Positions 54,890 through 64,000 of a DNA stretch of 64,000 bases are shown piece after piece. Below the pieces are notes generated by a model that worked only from the letters and a program-made list of their open reading frames with translations, was not told where the DNA came from and ran no database searches. This DNA is from Isochrysis galbana (lineage: Eukaryota > Haptophyta > Isochrysidales > Isochrysidaceae), in contig CM030939.1 in the NCBI GenBank assembly GCA_018136815.1, forward strand, positions 1,282,113 to 1,346,112, in the 5' to 3' direction. The stretch's first letter is position 1. Each line of letters starts with the position of its first letter. A program made the position numbers and the translations under genes.

Positions 54890-56126
54890 TCAGGCAAAGG
54901 TGGCAAACATCATCACGAAAAACATTAGCACTGCGAAGATGCGAATAATCAGGCCCCGGTTCGAGGATATACTCCGGTAATACTTTTGCAGCTCCTCGTA
55001 CCCTGCTCTTGTCTGGACGAGCGCGTCTTCCACATTGTCGTCGATGCGCTGTGCCATCTCTCCCTGCTCGGCCACCAACGTCTGCGTACCAAAGGGTGGG
55101 CGGTCGGGTGGTGGGCAGCGGGAGCAAGGGCGTGCGACGGAAGGTGGGTGGGAAACAATGGACAGCGGGTGTGGGCGCGCGCATCACGCGCCGTGCCGTG
55201 CCGCCACGCGCGCGCACCGAAAGCTGATCGAAGATGCTCCCAAGCTCAACGATGGTGCTCTGCACCGATTCGACAGCTGCAGCCCGAGACTGCAAGTAGG
55301 ACGAATTGGCAGAAGGCAGCGTGAGCGCCTGCGTCTGCATCTGGATCTGCGGGACCGGTTGCCCAGGTATCTCAATGACGAAGTCGTCCGCCGGCCGCAT
55401 CGATCCCACGCCCGCGCCGCCCTGCACGCCATCGCGCGCTCCCCATGCGGGCTGCGCTACACCATTGTATGCAGCGAGCGGCGCGCCACACTCAAAGATG
55501 GAGGGGCCGGCGGCGGCACCAAAGCCGACGGCCGGCGCGGCAGGCGGCGCGCCAAAGGGTGCGCCAAGCGGCGAACTGCACTCGAAGATCGAGGTGGATG
55601 CGGGCGCCGCTGGCGTGCATGGCTGGGTGGCATCTGCCGCGTCCCTCCTGCTGCTTGCGGGGCTAGGTGCTGCAAGCTTATCGCGCCTCTCCTGCATTCG
55701 CTGCACGCTCTCCTTGCGCGTGTGGAGCAGATCCTGGAAATCTCTAGCTGAGTCGAGGAGCCGTCCCTTGAGCTGCTCTAGCACAGACGACGAGTGGCTC
55801 GCCTGCTGCCGCGAGGGCTGGCGCGCCGCGTGCGCCACGGCCTGCAACTGCGCCAGCTCTGCGTTCAACCTCGCCATGTCAGCCTTCACGATGAGAGTGA
55901 GCTGGTTGATCTCATCGGTTGGGTCTGCGAAGAGAAGGAGGGTGGAAGAGTGCGCCAGCTCGGTCAGCTTCCCCAGCTTTCCCGCCGTGGCCTCAATCTC
56001 TGCCCCGAGAGCCGAGGCGGCCCTCGCAAAGGCAGAGCGAGAAGAAGACGAGGAGGGCTGGGAGGGGCGTGGCTGGGCGCGGCGGGCGGCGAGGAGGGAA
56101 CGGAACTCGGCGGTCCGGTCGATCAT
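54890..56126 (-). CDS. Syntaxin-5/Sed5-type Qa-SNARE (2 exons)
   Basis: Predicted 366 residues. Exons on the minus strand are 56126-55218 and 55081-54890, separated by a 136-nt GT-AG intron in phase 0. The start MIDRTAEFRSL carries the Sed5 N-peptide (DRTxEF) that binds the Sly1 SM protein, which fixes the start codon. An Habc-type helical region follows, then a long Gly/Ala/Pro linker with a duplicated SIFEC motif (two copies, PASTSIFECSSPLGAP and GPSIFECGAPLAA). The SNARE motif is VQSTIVELGSIFDQLS, joined across the intron to TLVAEQGEMAQRIDDNVEDA, with Gln in the central layer (AEQGEM). The C-terminal anchor is LIIRIFAVLMFFVMMFATFA. It should act in ER-Golgi and intra-Golgi fusion. It shares its upstream region with the divergent DnaJ gene. 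Confidence 0.92.
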
Positions 56127-56870
56127 TGGGCCCCGCGCCCTCGCCCGGTATGCAAGGAAGGAGAGCGAGAGGGAGAGAGGGAGGGGGGGGAGACGGGGGG
56201 GGGAGGCGGTGCAGGGCGCTGCTGGCAGCGGCGGGAGGTGCCGCTGGCGTTCTTTATTCCTACTTGGAGGCACGGATTCGTTTATTTGTAGAAGCCGATG
56301 TTGGTGCGAGATTCGTGGGCGAGTTCCATTTCGGTGATCGGTCTATTTATGAGAATACTACTTGAATCATCTTCAAATGTTTTATGTGTCATGCCTGCGT
56401 CCATAAATATGCGATGTGTATTATAAGAGTATATGCCTTTGCTCATGATGTCGCTAAGTCCTTTCTACAGGTAGAACGTCCGGCGCCGGTGGCTCCTTGC
56501 TGCGATGCCTGCCGACGCCAAGAGAGGGGGTCCGTCTATGAAGAATGAGACCCCTTTTTCACGTAAAGGACCGCCGGGGGTCGCCTCGCCGTCGACGGCG
56601 CCCACGCGACCCTTCCATTCGGCTCTGGACGAGACGACGAGAGGAGAGAGAGAGAGAGAGAGGGGAGAGAGTGCGCCCTGGAGAGGACGCGCGGCCACGC
56701 GGTTTCCCCTCTGATTATCTGAATGAAAGCCCCGAATTAATATATTCAGAGACGTGCTGCTCGGAGCGCATTTCATGGGTGGTAAGGCGTTTCGGGAGAA
56801 GAATAGAAGGACGTGTTTAGAGAAGAGTGTGGTGGGGGGGGGCGTGGTTGCCTTGCGGGTTGCATCGGTG
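56127..56870. promoter_or_regulatory. Divergent promoter region of syntaxin and DnaJ genes
   Basis: About 745 bases separate the two start codons. It contains GA-rich sequence next to syntaxin (CT on its sense strand), an AT-richer centre (56340-56460), and a GAGAGA tract at 56640-56667. No TATA box was convincing. Confidence 0.5.
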
Positions 56871-58699
56871 ATGGAGAAGATCAGCGAGGAAGACTATTAC
56901 CGCATCCTCGGCGTGAGCAAGGGGGCGACGGAGCAGGAGATCCAGAAGGCGAGCGAGAGCGGACGCTCACACACCGCGCGCAAGCCTGCCTTGCCCGCAC
57001 ACTTCCTCTCTCTCTCTCTCTCTCTCCCTCCCTCCCTCCCTCCCTCTCTCTCTCCCTCTCCCGCCGCCACTCTTTCCTTCTCCACCCACTTCCTTCCCTC
57101 TCCCCTTCTCTCTCTCCTTCTCTCCCTGACTCTGCTCTCTCCCCCTTCCCACCCACCCCTTCTGCCCCCCTCTCTCCCCGTTCTACCGCATGCCATGCAT
57201 CACCCCCTCCGCCTGCCTAGCTAACCTTCCTCCGCAAGCGTGTATTTTCTCCCCCTTGCCCCACAAACCTCCCAGCAACTGCTCCTCGTCTCTTCCACTA
57301 CCACCCTCCCTTCTACATGCCACACCCCATAGTCTCTGCCGCCCCAACTTCTTTCCCCCAGACATGTTCGCTTCCTCGCTGGACGAGACTTCCTTCCTCC
57401 CTTCCCCGCCCCGCCTTCGCCCCCATCCCACCCATCCCACCCCTAACGCCATCCCACCCACTCCACATCCCACTCAATACTGCGCAGGCCTACCGCAAAC
57501 TCGCTGTCAAGTACCACCCGGATAAGAATCCGGACAATAAGGAGCTCGCTGAGGAAAACTTCAAAAAGGTCCGACAAACCCTCGCCTTGGGCTGGCCTCC
57601 CACCTCCAGCGTATCCCTCACTCACCCTCACAATGAACACCCCTTCATCTCAGGTATCAGAGGCGTATGAGGTGCTCTCCAACGCGGAAAAACGAAGCCT
57701 CTACGATCAGGTTGGAAAGCAGGGTCTGAATGGCGGGCCAGGGATGGCGGGTGGCACTGCGTTCTCTCGCGACCAAGCGGAGGCGCTCTTCGCGCAGATG
57801 TTTGGCGGGCAGGACCCTTTTGCAGCCATCTTTGGCGAGATGGGCGGCATGCCAGGCGGCGGGAGGGGCCGAGGCCGCGGCGGCGGCATGGGCGGTAGGC
57901 CGCAGATGCACTTTCAATTCGGAGGTAACTTACCCCCTAGCGCTGTTCGAACGTGCGTCGACGTTGCCCTGTGTGCGCCTGTGGGTGGCAAGCCTGCTCA
58001 TGCCCGCTGCGTTGTCACCCCTCAGGCATGCCCCATGGGATGGGCGGGATGGCCGGTGGCATGGGCGGCATGGGTGGCATGCCGGGTGGCGTGCCCGACA
58101 TCATGGCGCAGATGATGGGCGGTGGTATAGGTGGCATAAGCGGGATGGGCGGGATGCCCGGCGGCATGAGTGGGATGGGCGGCGGCCGGCGGCGGCGCAC
58201 GCCCGAGAGGCCAGAGCTGCTGCCCGATGGGACAGCCGTGCTCGTGCGCGGGCTGACGGGCGCGATGCAGCACAATGGCAAGCAGGGTAGTGTAGCCGAG
58301 TGGGACGCCGCCGCCGGCCGATACGTCATCATACTTGAGGATGGGGAGGCTCTCCGCATCAAACCCGACAACTTGCTCCAACCAGCAGCTGCCGAGGTGA
58401 CTGGCATGGTCTCGAAGCCAGAGCTCAATGGCCAGACAGGAACCGTGCGTGACTACGATGCTGCCAAGGGTCGATACGTCGTTTCGTTGCGCGGCGTGCC
58501 ACAGCCCGTAGCGCTGAAGCCTGAGAACCTCATCCTGCCCAAGGGCACGCGTGTCAAGGTCGTCGGCCTAGTCTCCCAACCGCAATGGAACGACAAGGTG
58601 GGCAAAGTGCTCGACTTTGATCGTGAGCGACGGCGATATGTGGTGCAGATGACACCTGATCAGCAACTCTCCCTGAAGCTCGAGAGCGTGCTTCTTTGA
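56871..58699 (+). CDS. DnaJ-domain protein with Met/Gly-rich linker and three C-terminal beta repeats (4 exons)
   Basis: Predicted 367 residues. Exons are 56871-56948, 57488-57568, 57654-57924 and 58026-58699. Intron 1 uses a GC donor (AAG|GCGAGC) with AG acceptor; the others are GT-AG. Phases close exactly. The J domain is complete across three exons: [35 protein letters not shown] with HPD, and [19 protein letters not shown] Gly/Met-rich region follows. The C terminus has three repeats of about 50 residues with the pattern GL-x4-NGK-GSV-x-D-GRYVV-L-G-LKP-NL (KOW/SH3-like by appearance). The usual DnaJ class II C-terminal client domain is absent. It probably recruits Hsp70 to partners bound by the repeats. 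An in-frame ATG at 56754 is an alternative start. Confidence 0.88.
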
Positions 58700-60430
58700 G
58701 CGTGCGATTCGGCCGCAGCCGTCTCCGCGGCGCCCCTCGCAGGGTGACCGAGCGGACCGATCACGTCCGCACAGACATCGTGTGGCGCGCAACGCAAGTA
58801 GTGCCCCGCACGCACAAAGGGGTGCTCAAGCTGGTTCTTAAGACTTAGATGTGCACGGTGGTCTCTGCGCGGCGTGCCGTGTACATGCATTTCACGCGCC
58901 TGTGAGGTCGCCGGAACGGGCGTGATAAGATGTGGCTCCTCGGATGTGCGCTAATCTTGCGGTTGGGCGAGTGCTGCTATAGCTAGTGGCATATGTAAGC
59001 GAGCCACGGAGCAGTTGTCTAGTAGCATGAGCGGCATCATCAAGAGTTGTGGTTGCACATCCTGGGGGTCATCAGTACCACCAAACAAGGGATGGCCAGT
59101 GATGGTGATGGGGGCATCCGTTCGCGTAAACGGATAGCCAGGTCGTTTGCCTTCATTTGGTACCCCTCGTAATCAAAGCTGTCGATTCGGAATTAATTCC
59201 CCACCTCCAAGAATTGCTAAAAGGTGTCGATTCGTGTTCAGCTCCCCAAGTAAAGATTGAGAACAAAAGGCCGCTTATCGATTCGGGTTCAGCTCCCGTA
59301 AAGATTGAACCCCCAGGGCCCAGCAACATCAAATACAAAAAAGCTCGGTCCCAGGACACCGGGTCGAGCTCACAATGAGGGCGCTCCTGCCGAGCGAGTC
59401 CACCGCTTGGCGATGGAGTTGTACTCTCCGCAGTCAACGGATCCGCCGCCGTCGTCCCTCCTCGGAGTGCTCTCCATGTGCCGTGCCACACCTAACGTCT
59501 ACTGGGAGGGTCGCGTCCCCGCGTTTGTGGAGCGGTGCCTTGGCTCGCTGCGGGCCATCACGCGCGATTGGGGCGGCCACGTCATGCGTGACGAGGAGGC
59601 CGCTGGAAGTGCGCGCGTTTTCTTTTCATCGAGGGGGGCACGCACCCCCCCACTGTTCAATGTCATTGGATAAACAGGAAGCATGTGACGTGGCCCGCGC
59701 CCCCCCCCGGTGATCATCCCCCCCCTTCCTCCTGTGTCTCCGAGTGGGCGGCGGTCTCAGCCCCGACTTATCCTGTAAACAGGTGCGGGACTTACCTATT
59801 TTTCGGTGAGCGGAGCTCTCGCTCCGCCCACCCCCTTCTCCGCGCTCTCTCTCCCCTCTCCTGCGGCACGCGCGATGGCGCGCCTGCGGCAGGCCTGCAG
59901 CTGCCCCTGGCGACCCCTGGAGGCTCCTGGAGGCCAGCTCTGGGGGCAGAGGAGGCTGGGACTGGGCCCTGGCCTCCCCTGCCTCTCCCTCGCTGGCGCT
60001 CCCGAGCCTCTGGGGCCCCCAATCTGCACCTGTCTGCCTGTCGACCAGGGGGGGAGGGGGGGTTGGAGCGATGGGCTGGTCACGAGGGGCCAGGATGGGC
60101 GAATGGGGCGAGCCTGTGGGGAAGGGAGTGGGTCAGTAGGGCAGTGGCCTCCTGGCAAGCCATCAGGCGTGCCAGGAGGATGGGTGATTCCTCCCCCATG
60201 GCAGGGGAGGAGTGGAGAGAGGGGGGGGCTCGTGCCCCCCCATGGGTCAACCAAGTATAAACTTAGTAGAGATCGTTTTAGTAATGTGTGCGCTCTGAGT
60301 GTGTTGCCTAACAACGTATAGAAACAGTGAAATAATGTATGACCATTGATTGATCCAATCCAATTACCAAATACTCTATGAGCTCGTCTACGGTCTACGG
60401 TCTAAGGCAAGGTAGCACGGGTGGCCGGCG
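58700..60430. other. Gene-free stretch with short duplications
   Basis: A frame at 59157-59378 (+) encodes a peptide with a repeated IDSGSAPVKIE-like unit; the DNA word TCGATTCGxGTTCAGCTCC repeats at about 59226 and 59277. GGTTTGCCTTCATTTGGTA-type sequence at 59146-59163 also occurs at 50857. At 59880-60240 the DNA is CTGG/CCTGGAGG-rich. No recognisable gene. Confidence 0.4.
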
Positions 60431-60439
60431 GTGCGTAGG

Positions 60440-60583
60440 CGTAGGCGGTGGGGCTCGCTCGAACCTCGAAAAACAAAAATTTCGCGAAAATTAGGGGGAG
60501 CCTGTCCGAAAATCAGTGCAAAAACACCGAAATTTTCGAAAGAAATTTGGGCAGGTCGGACGCGAAAACCTGGCCGGGGCCAA
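60440..60583 (+). mobile_element. Right end of a hAT element related to the 16252 element
   Basis: Carries AAATTTCGCGAAAAT and GAAATTTTCGAAAGAAATTT words and ends CCTGGCCGGGGCCAA, a close variant of the right end at 17556. The left end was not found. Confidence 0.6.
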
Positions 60584-61378
60584 CCATTAAGAAACCACCC
60601 CATTAAGGACAGTGTACAAGGAAATTGACCGTCCGTGTGCTAAGAAACCTACATAGAGCGAAAGGGCACCGGTCATGAACAAGAAAGCTGAATGAGCAAG
60701 AAAGCTCCTATGTACGCGCAACAGGGGAGCGCCAACAGAGCTTCGGCGCGCCGCGCGTGGCTCGTGGCTCAACACTTATTTTTAAAATACCGGAGGGGTG
60801 GCAGAGAGGGGGGCTTGTCGGGGGGACCCCAAGAATCCGCCGATACGTAAGAAACCCAATGGGACAAGCTGATGTCACCGATAACCGATAAGAAACAAGA
60901 AATCATTATGACCCGGCGCGGAGCGCCGAAGAAAGTGAGCGAAGAAACTCAGCGTGCTGGTGGCAGAGGGGTTAAGGAAGGTGTACAGGAGAAAAATCTC
61001 TGTTTTCTTATGGTGCACCCCTACTGTAGTCCCTCCGCACCATCTAGGTAGATGTAGATAGTGAAATTCCGGCCTAGATGGCTAGATACCTAGATGCCTC
61101 AGTAAGTAACTAGTTCCACGCCTTACCAGGTAACCCGAGGAGGCGATCGCCACCAGCCGCAGCCCGCGCAGCAGAGGGCCCACTCCCAGAGTAGAATTCT
61201 TAGGCCCACTCCCAGAGTAGAATTCTTAGAAAGTGTCCAGCAGAGAAAGGAGATGCCGCGGCTCCACACTTCACAGTGAGAGTGGGGGGAGTCGGGCGGG
61301 CGAGGGGAGGAAGGGCGCTGTGAAGAAGAATGGAATCCCCCCGCGTGTGGGGGGATGAGAGAGAGAGGGGGAGGGAGG

Positions 61379-61429
<51 letters not shown>

Positions 61430-61849
61430 GGAGAGAGAGAGAGAAGAAAAGAGAGGGTGGGGCAGAAGAAGGGGGGGGGGCGACGGAGGGGGGGTCTGGG
61501 GGGTGGAGAGAGAGGCGCGGGGGAGGGAGGGGGGGGGGGACTGTTCTCTTTGGCTTCTGGAGCTCTGGAGCCTTTTCCCCTCTCGCCGCATCTGCTGTGG
61601 GGAGAGGATTCTCCTTCTTCTCTTTGTGGGCGGCAGCTTCCGGCGGGGGGTCGCGTGGCGGGAGAGAGAGAGAGGGAGAGGCAGAGAGAGAGGGAGAGAA
61701 AGAGGCAGAGAGAGATAGGGAGGGAGAGAAAGAGGGAGAGAGAGGGAGAGAGAGAAAGAGGGAGAGAGAGGGAGAGAGAGAGAAAGAGGGAGAGAAAGAG
61801 GGAGAGGGAGGGAGGGAGGGAGAGAGAGAGAGAGAGGGAGGGAGGGAGG

Positions 61850-61896
<47 letters not shown>

Positions 61897-62100
61897 CAGT
61901 ATAGAACTGCCGTGGCTCTGGATTCGTTGTTCTCGGGGGTCCAGAGCGTCGCGCACACGTGCCGAGAGACGAGGGAGAGAGAGAGAGAGAGAGAGGAAGA
62001 GAGAGGAAGGGGGGGGGAGAGAGAGATCGGCTCCCGCTACGGCCTCACATCCGCGAACAGTTTTCCTTGAAAAACAGGAGAAGAACACAAAGAAGTGACG
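60584..62100 (+). repeat. GA tracts and a 28-bp duplication
   Basis: CCCACTCCCAGAGTAGAATT is repeated in tandem at about 61182 and 61206. From 61350 to 61900 the plus strand is almost pure GA/GGGA, with a further tract at 61975-62025. Frames up to 346 codons here (Ser/Leu/Pro-rich on -, Arg/Glu-rich on +) are repeat artefacts. No gene is visible. Confidence 0.85.
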
Positions 62101-63493
62101 CCGATGCACTTTCCACACTGCCATCTCGTACTCCTTCAATTCATTCACCATCTCAGCACGCACATATACGTGTCATGTTTGTGGCCCACTCACTCTCAGC
62201 GGTTCACAGCACACCTCATCTTCTCTTCCTCTCCCTCGCTCCGCGGCTCCGTCTTTTCCCTCTCCGCCCTCGACTTCCCTCTTCTTTCGTGGTGGAGCCC
62301 GGCAGAGCCTCTCACGGCCGCTGCCCGCTCACCCGCTCGAGCTCTCTCACGTAAACCCTCTCTTCCCTCCCCTTAGAATGGGGTCGTCTCGGGGTGGACT
62401 CGGAAGAGATGCCGCTGGCCCGCGTGGGAGCCTCGCCCCCCTCTCTCTCTCTGCCTCACTCCTTTCCCCTTCCCGTCCCATTCTTCTCTTTTCACACAGC
62501 TTCTTACATATCTCCTCCCATCACCACCTCGCACGCAACCCACCCCGCCCCCCTCTCTTCTCACACCCACCCTGCCCTCTCTAATCTCACTTCTCCTCCT
62601 CAACTTTCACTTCTCCTCGACCCTCTCTCCTCTTCCTCTCTCCCTAGCTCTCCCTGTTCTCTCTCCCTCCTCTCCTCCCCCGACCTCCACGCAGCCCCGG
62701 TGCGCCGCGCGCCCCCTCCTCCCCCTTCCCCCTTCCCCTCCCTTCCCTTCCTTCTGCCTCCCCCGCCGCCCCGCCGCCCATCACGCGACGCACCAGGCTT
62801 CAGACACACGCTGCGAGCTCCAGCCCGGCCGCTCGCGCTCCCCCCGCCGCCCCGAACAGCCCCAACTCCTCAGAGAGAGAGAGAGAGCGCTGAGTGAGTC
62901 TCGCCTCATTCTCCCCACCCATTTCCTCCTCTTCCTACGCCCCACGGCGGCGCCTCCACGCGGGCACACGCACACCCAACACGCTCCTGTGCGGACTCGC
63001 GGCTCGCACGCGCCTGTGTCCTCCCGCTCCTCCTGTCAACACAGACCAACGCCGAGTGCTGCGGCTGCCCCAAACCATCCTCTCATCCTTTCCCCCCTTT
63101 CGCCCCCTGCTCTGCCTCTGCTCTGCGCGGAGGAATACGGCAGACCACAGAGCCTTCCCCTCTGCCGTATTCCTCGCTGCCCTGGCTACATTGTGCGCGC
63201 CCCTGCTCCGCCACTTACTCTGCCTCTCCTCTCAATGTGCAGGTTCGGTGCTGCAACTTTGTATGCCCTTGGGCTTTACCCAGCGAGCCGTCAGCAAGGC
63301 TCCGGGCTTCCGGGCCACCGGTCGCTCCACCGGCGCGTTCGACTTCAACTCGGAGGAGGAATGGTGCGTGGCCCGCCCGCGCCAACCCACCTAGCAACGG
63401 CTGACGTGTCGCCCGAAACGGCGCCTGAGTACCCTCATCTCGGCTTCCCTTGCTGCTGCACAGGTTCGAGGCTGGCATCTGAGCTGCCCGACG
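62101..63493 (+). promoter_or_regulatory. CT-rich upstream region of the decarboxylase gene
   Basis: Pyrimidine-rich on the sense strand from 62220 to 62830. Between 63240 and 63480 a protein-like stretch (GFTQRAVSKAPGFRATGRSTGAFDFNSEEE) is bordered by AG before and GT after, and a CACAG acceptor at 63463 precedes the decarboxylase frame. It may hold a 5' exon of that gene or the end of another small gene; phases do not decide it. Confidence 0.4.
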
Positions 63494-64000
63494 ATGATCC
63501 GTAGCTCCCGTGTTGTCCCTCTCTTCTCCGCTGCGTCGCCAGCACTCTCGCTCGGGCGTACGCTGCGCGCCCGTGTGGTGCCCCCCCCCCTCTCCCGCTC
63601 TCGTAGCACGGCATGCGAGCCGCTCCTTGCGCGGGATGACATCATGCTCGATAGCGCTGCCAGCATGCCAAAGTCGCGCGTCCTCTCCGAGATGGCCCGC
63701 CATATTGCCGATGGCGCCGAGGATCCCTTCTACGTGGTTGACATGGATGCCGTGCGTGCACGCGTCGACAAGTGGTTCGACCTGCTGCCTTCGGTCGAGC
63801 CCTTCTACGCTGTGAAGTGTCAGCCGGACGTCGAGCTCATCCGCACGCTTGCGCGCGCCGGCGTCAACTTCGACTGCGCCTCGCGGCCCGAGATGGAGCT
63901 CGTGCTCAGCCAGGGCGTGCAGCCCTCGCGCATCATCTATGCCAACCCATGCAAGCAGCCCAGCCATCTCCGTTTCGCCGCGGCGGCGGGCGTCACCATG
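63494..64000 (+). CDS. Ornithine decarboxylase, N-terminal part (runs off window)
   Basis: Open frame of 169 codons to the window edge. After a Ser/Arg-rich N terminus (MIRSSRVVPLFSAASPALSLG) that looks like an organelle-targeting peptide, residues from about 78 match the alanine-racemase-type barrel of eukaryotic ornithine/lysine decarboxylases: FYVVDMDAVRARVDKW, EPFYAVKCQPD with the PLP-binding Lys, NFDCASRPEMELVLSQGV and RIIYANPCKQPSHLRFAAAAGV. The enzyme makes putrescine from ornithine, the first step of polyamine synthesis. The catalytic Cys and substrate-specificity residues lie beyond the edge, so lysine or arginine use cannot be excluded. The frame is also open upstream to a splice acceptor at 63463. 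A possible mitochondrial location would be unusual for this mostly cytosolic enzyme. Confidence 0.88.
   Translation, partial: MIRSSRVVPLFSAASPALSLGRTLRARVVPPPLSRSRSTACEPLLARDDIMLDSAASMPKSRVLSEMARHIADGAEDPFYVVDMDAVRARVDKWFDLLPSVEPFYAVKCQPDVELIRTLARAGVNFDCASRPEMELVLSQGVQPSRIIYANPCKQPSHLRFAAAAGVTM

Noticed and set aside
61123-62163. 346-codon frame on the minus strand and partners on plus
   Set aside because: Almost pure GA/CT tract; peptides are Ser-Leu-Ser or Arg-Glu-Arg repeats.

Overview
This window looks like nuclear DNA from a GC-rich single-celled alga, most likely a haptophyte. That is an inference from gene style, not a species call. The genes have short introns. Most splice donors read GTG-N-G rather than GTAAGT, and one is GC-AG. 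Long CT-rich leaders lie upstream of many starts. The gene content also fits: a multi-pass DEK1-type calpain, a hybrid histidine kinase, a MGQY-family protein and an algal SGNH protein. A run of 100 N at 47027-47126 is an assembly gap.

Ten protein genes can be supported. From left to right: a DnaJ-X co-chaperone (3718-6590, +, 4 exons); a hybrid histidine kinase (11823-14593, -, 6 exons); a MGQY-family protein (18290-18841, -); a Gfo/Idh/MocA oxidoreductase (24081-25423, +, 2 exons); an SGNH-hydrolase-like protein (30680-31915, +); a membrane calpain (37145-42993, +, 2 exons); an NIF/FCP1-like phosphatase (43545-44597, -); a helical-repeat membrane-anchored protein (47966-49366, -); a Sed5/syntaxin-5 SNARE (54890-56126, -, 2 exons); and a DnaJ protein with three C-terminal beta-type repeats (56871-58699, +, 4 exons). 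The start of an ornithine decarboxylase (63494 onward, +) runs off the right edge. The syntaxin and DnaJ genes are divergent and share about 0.75 kb. The calpain and phosphatase genes are convergent. There is no operon-like grouping; these are ordinary housekeeping and signalling genes scattered between repeats.

The rest is repeats. Four hAT-type DNA elements keep terminal inverted repeats and perfect 8-bp target duplications (2748-2950, 16252-17556, 44812-45876, 46801-47367). Other hAT transposase remnants lie at 8340-8684 and 51919-52990. A PIF/Harbinger-type transposase lies at 28628-29758 (-). A non-LTR retrotransposon with a CCCH-finger ORF1 and the start of an AP-type endonuclease ORF2 lies at 8876-11006 (-). 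There are also a tRNA-like SINE candidate, minisatellites, a 210-bp tandem array and long CT/GA tracts.

The most unusual signal is a family of at least eight copies that all begin at the same place: a short hairpin (AACTAT-TGTT-ATAGTT or close variants) about 25 nt before an ATG that opens a Pro-rich MERAPTAP-type leader peptide. Behind this shared start lie different downstream modules. In one copy it is the LINE ORF1/ORF2. In another it is a coil followed by a domain resembling the phage/bacterial SAM-dependent DNA-methylase family with a HPPCTYL signature, and a second copy of that domain lies at 51158-51600. Preserved 5' ends with missing 3' ends is the reverse of normal LINE decay.
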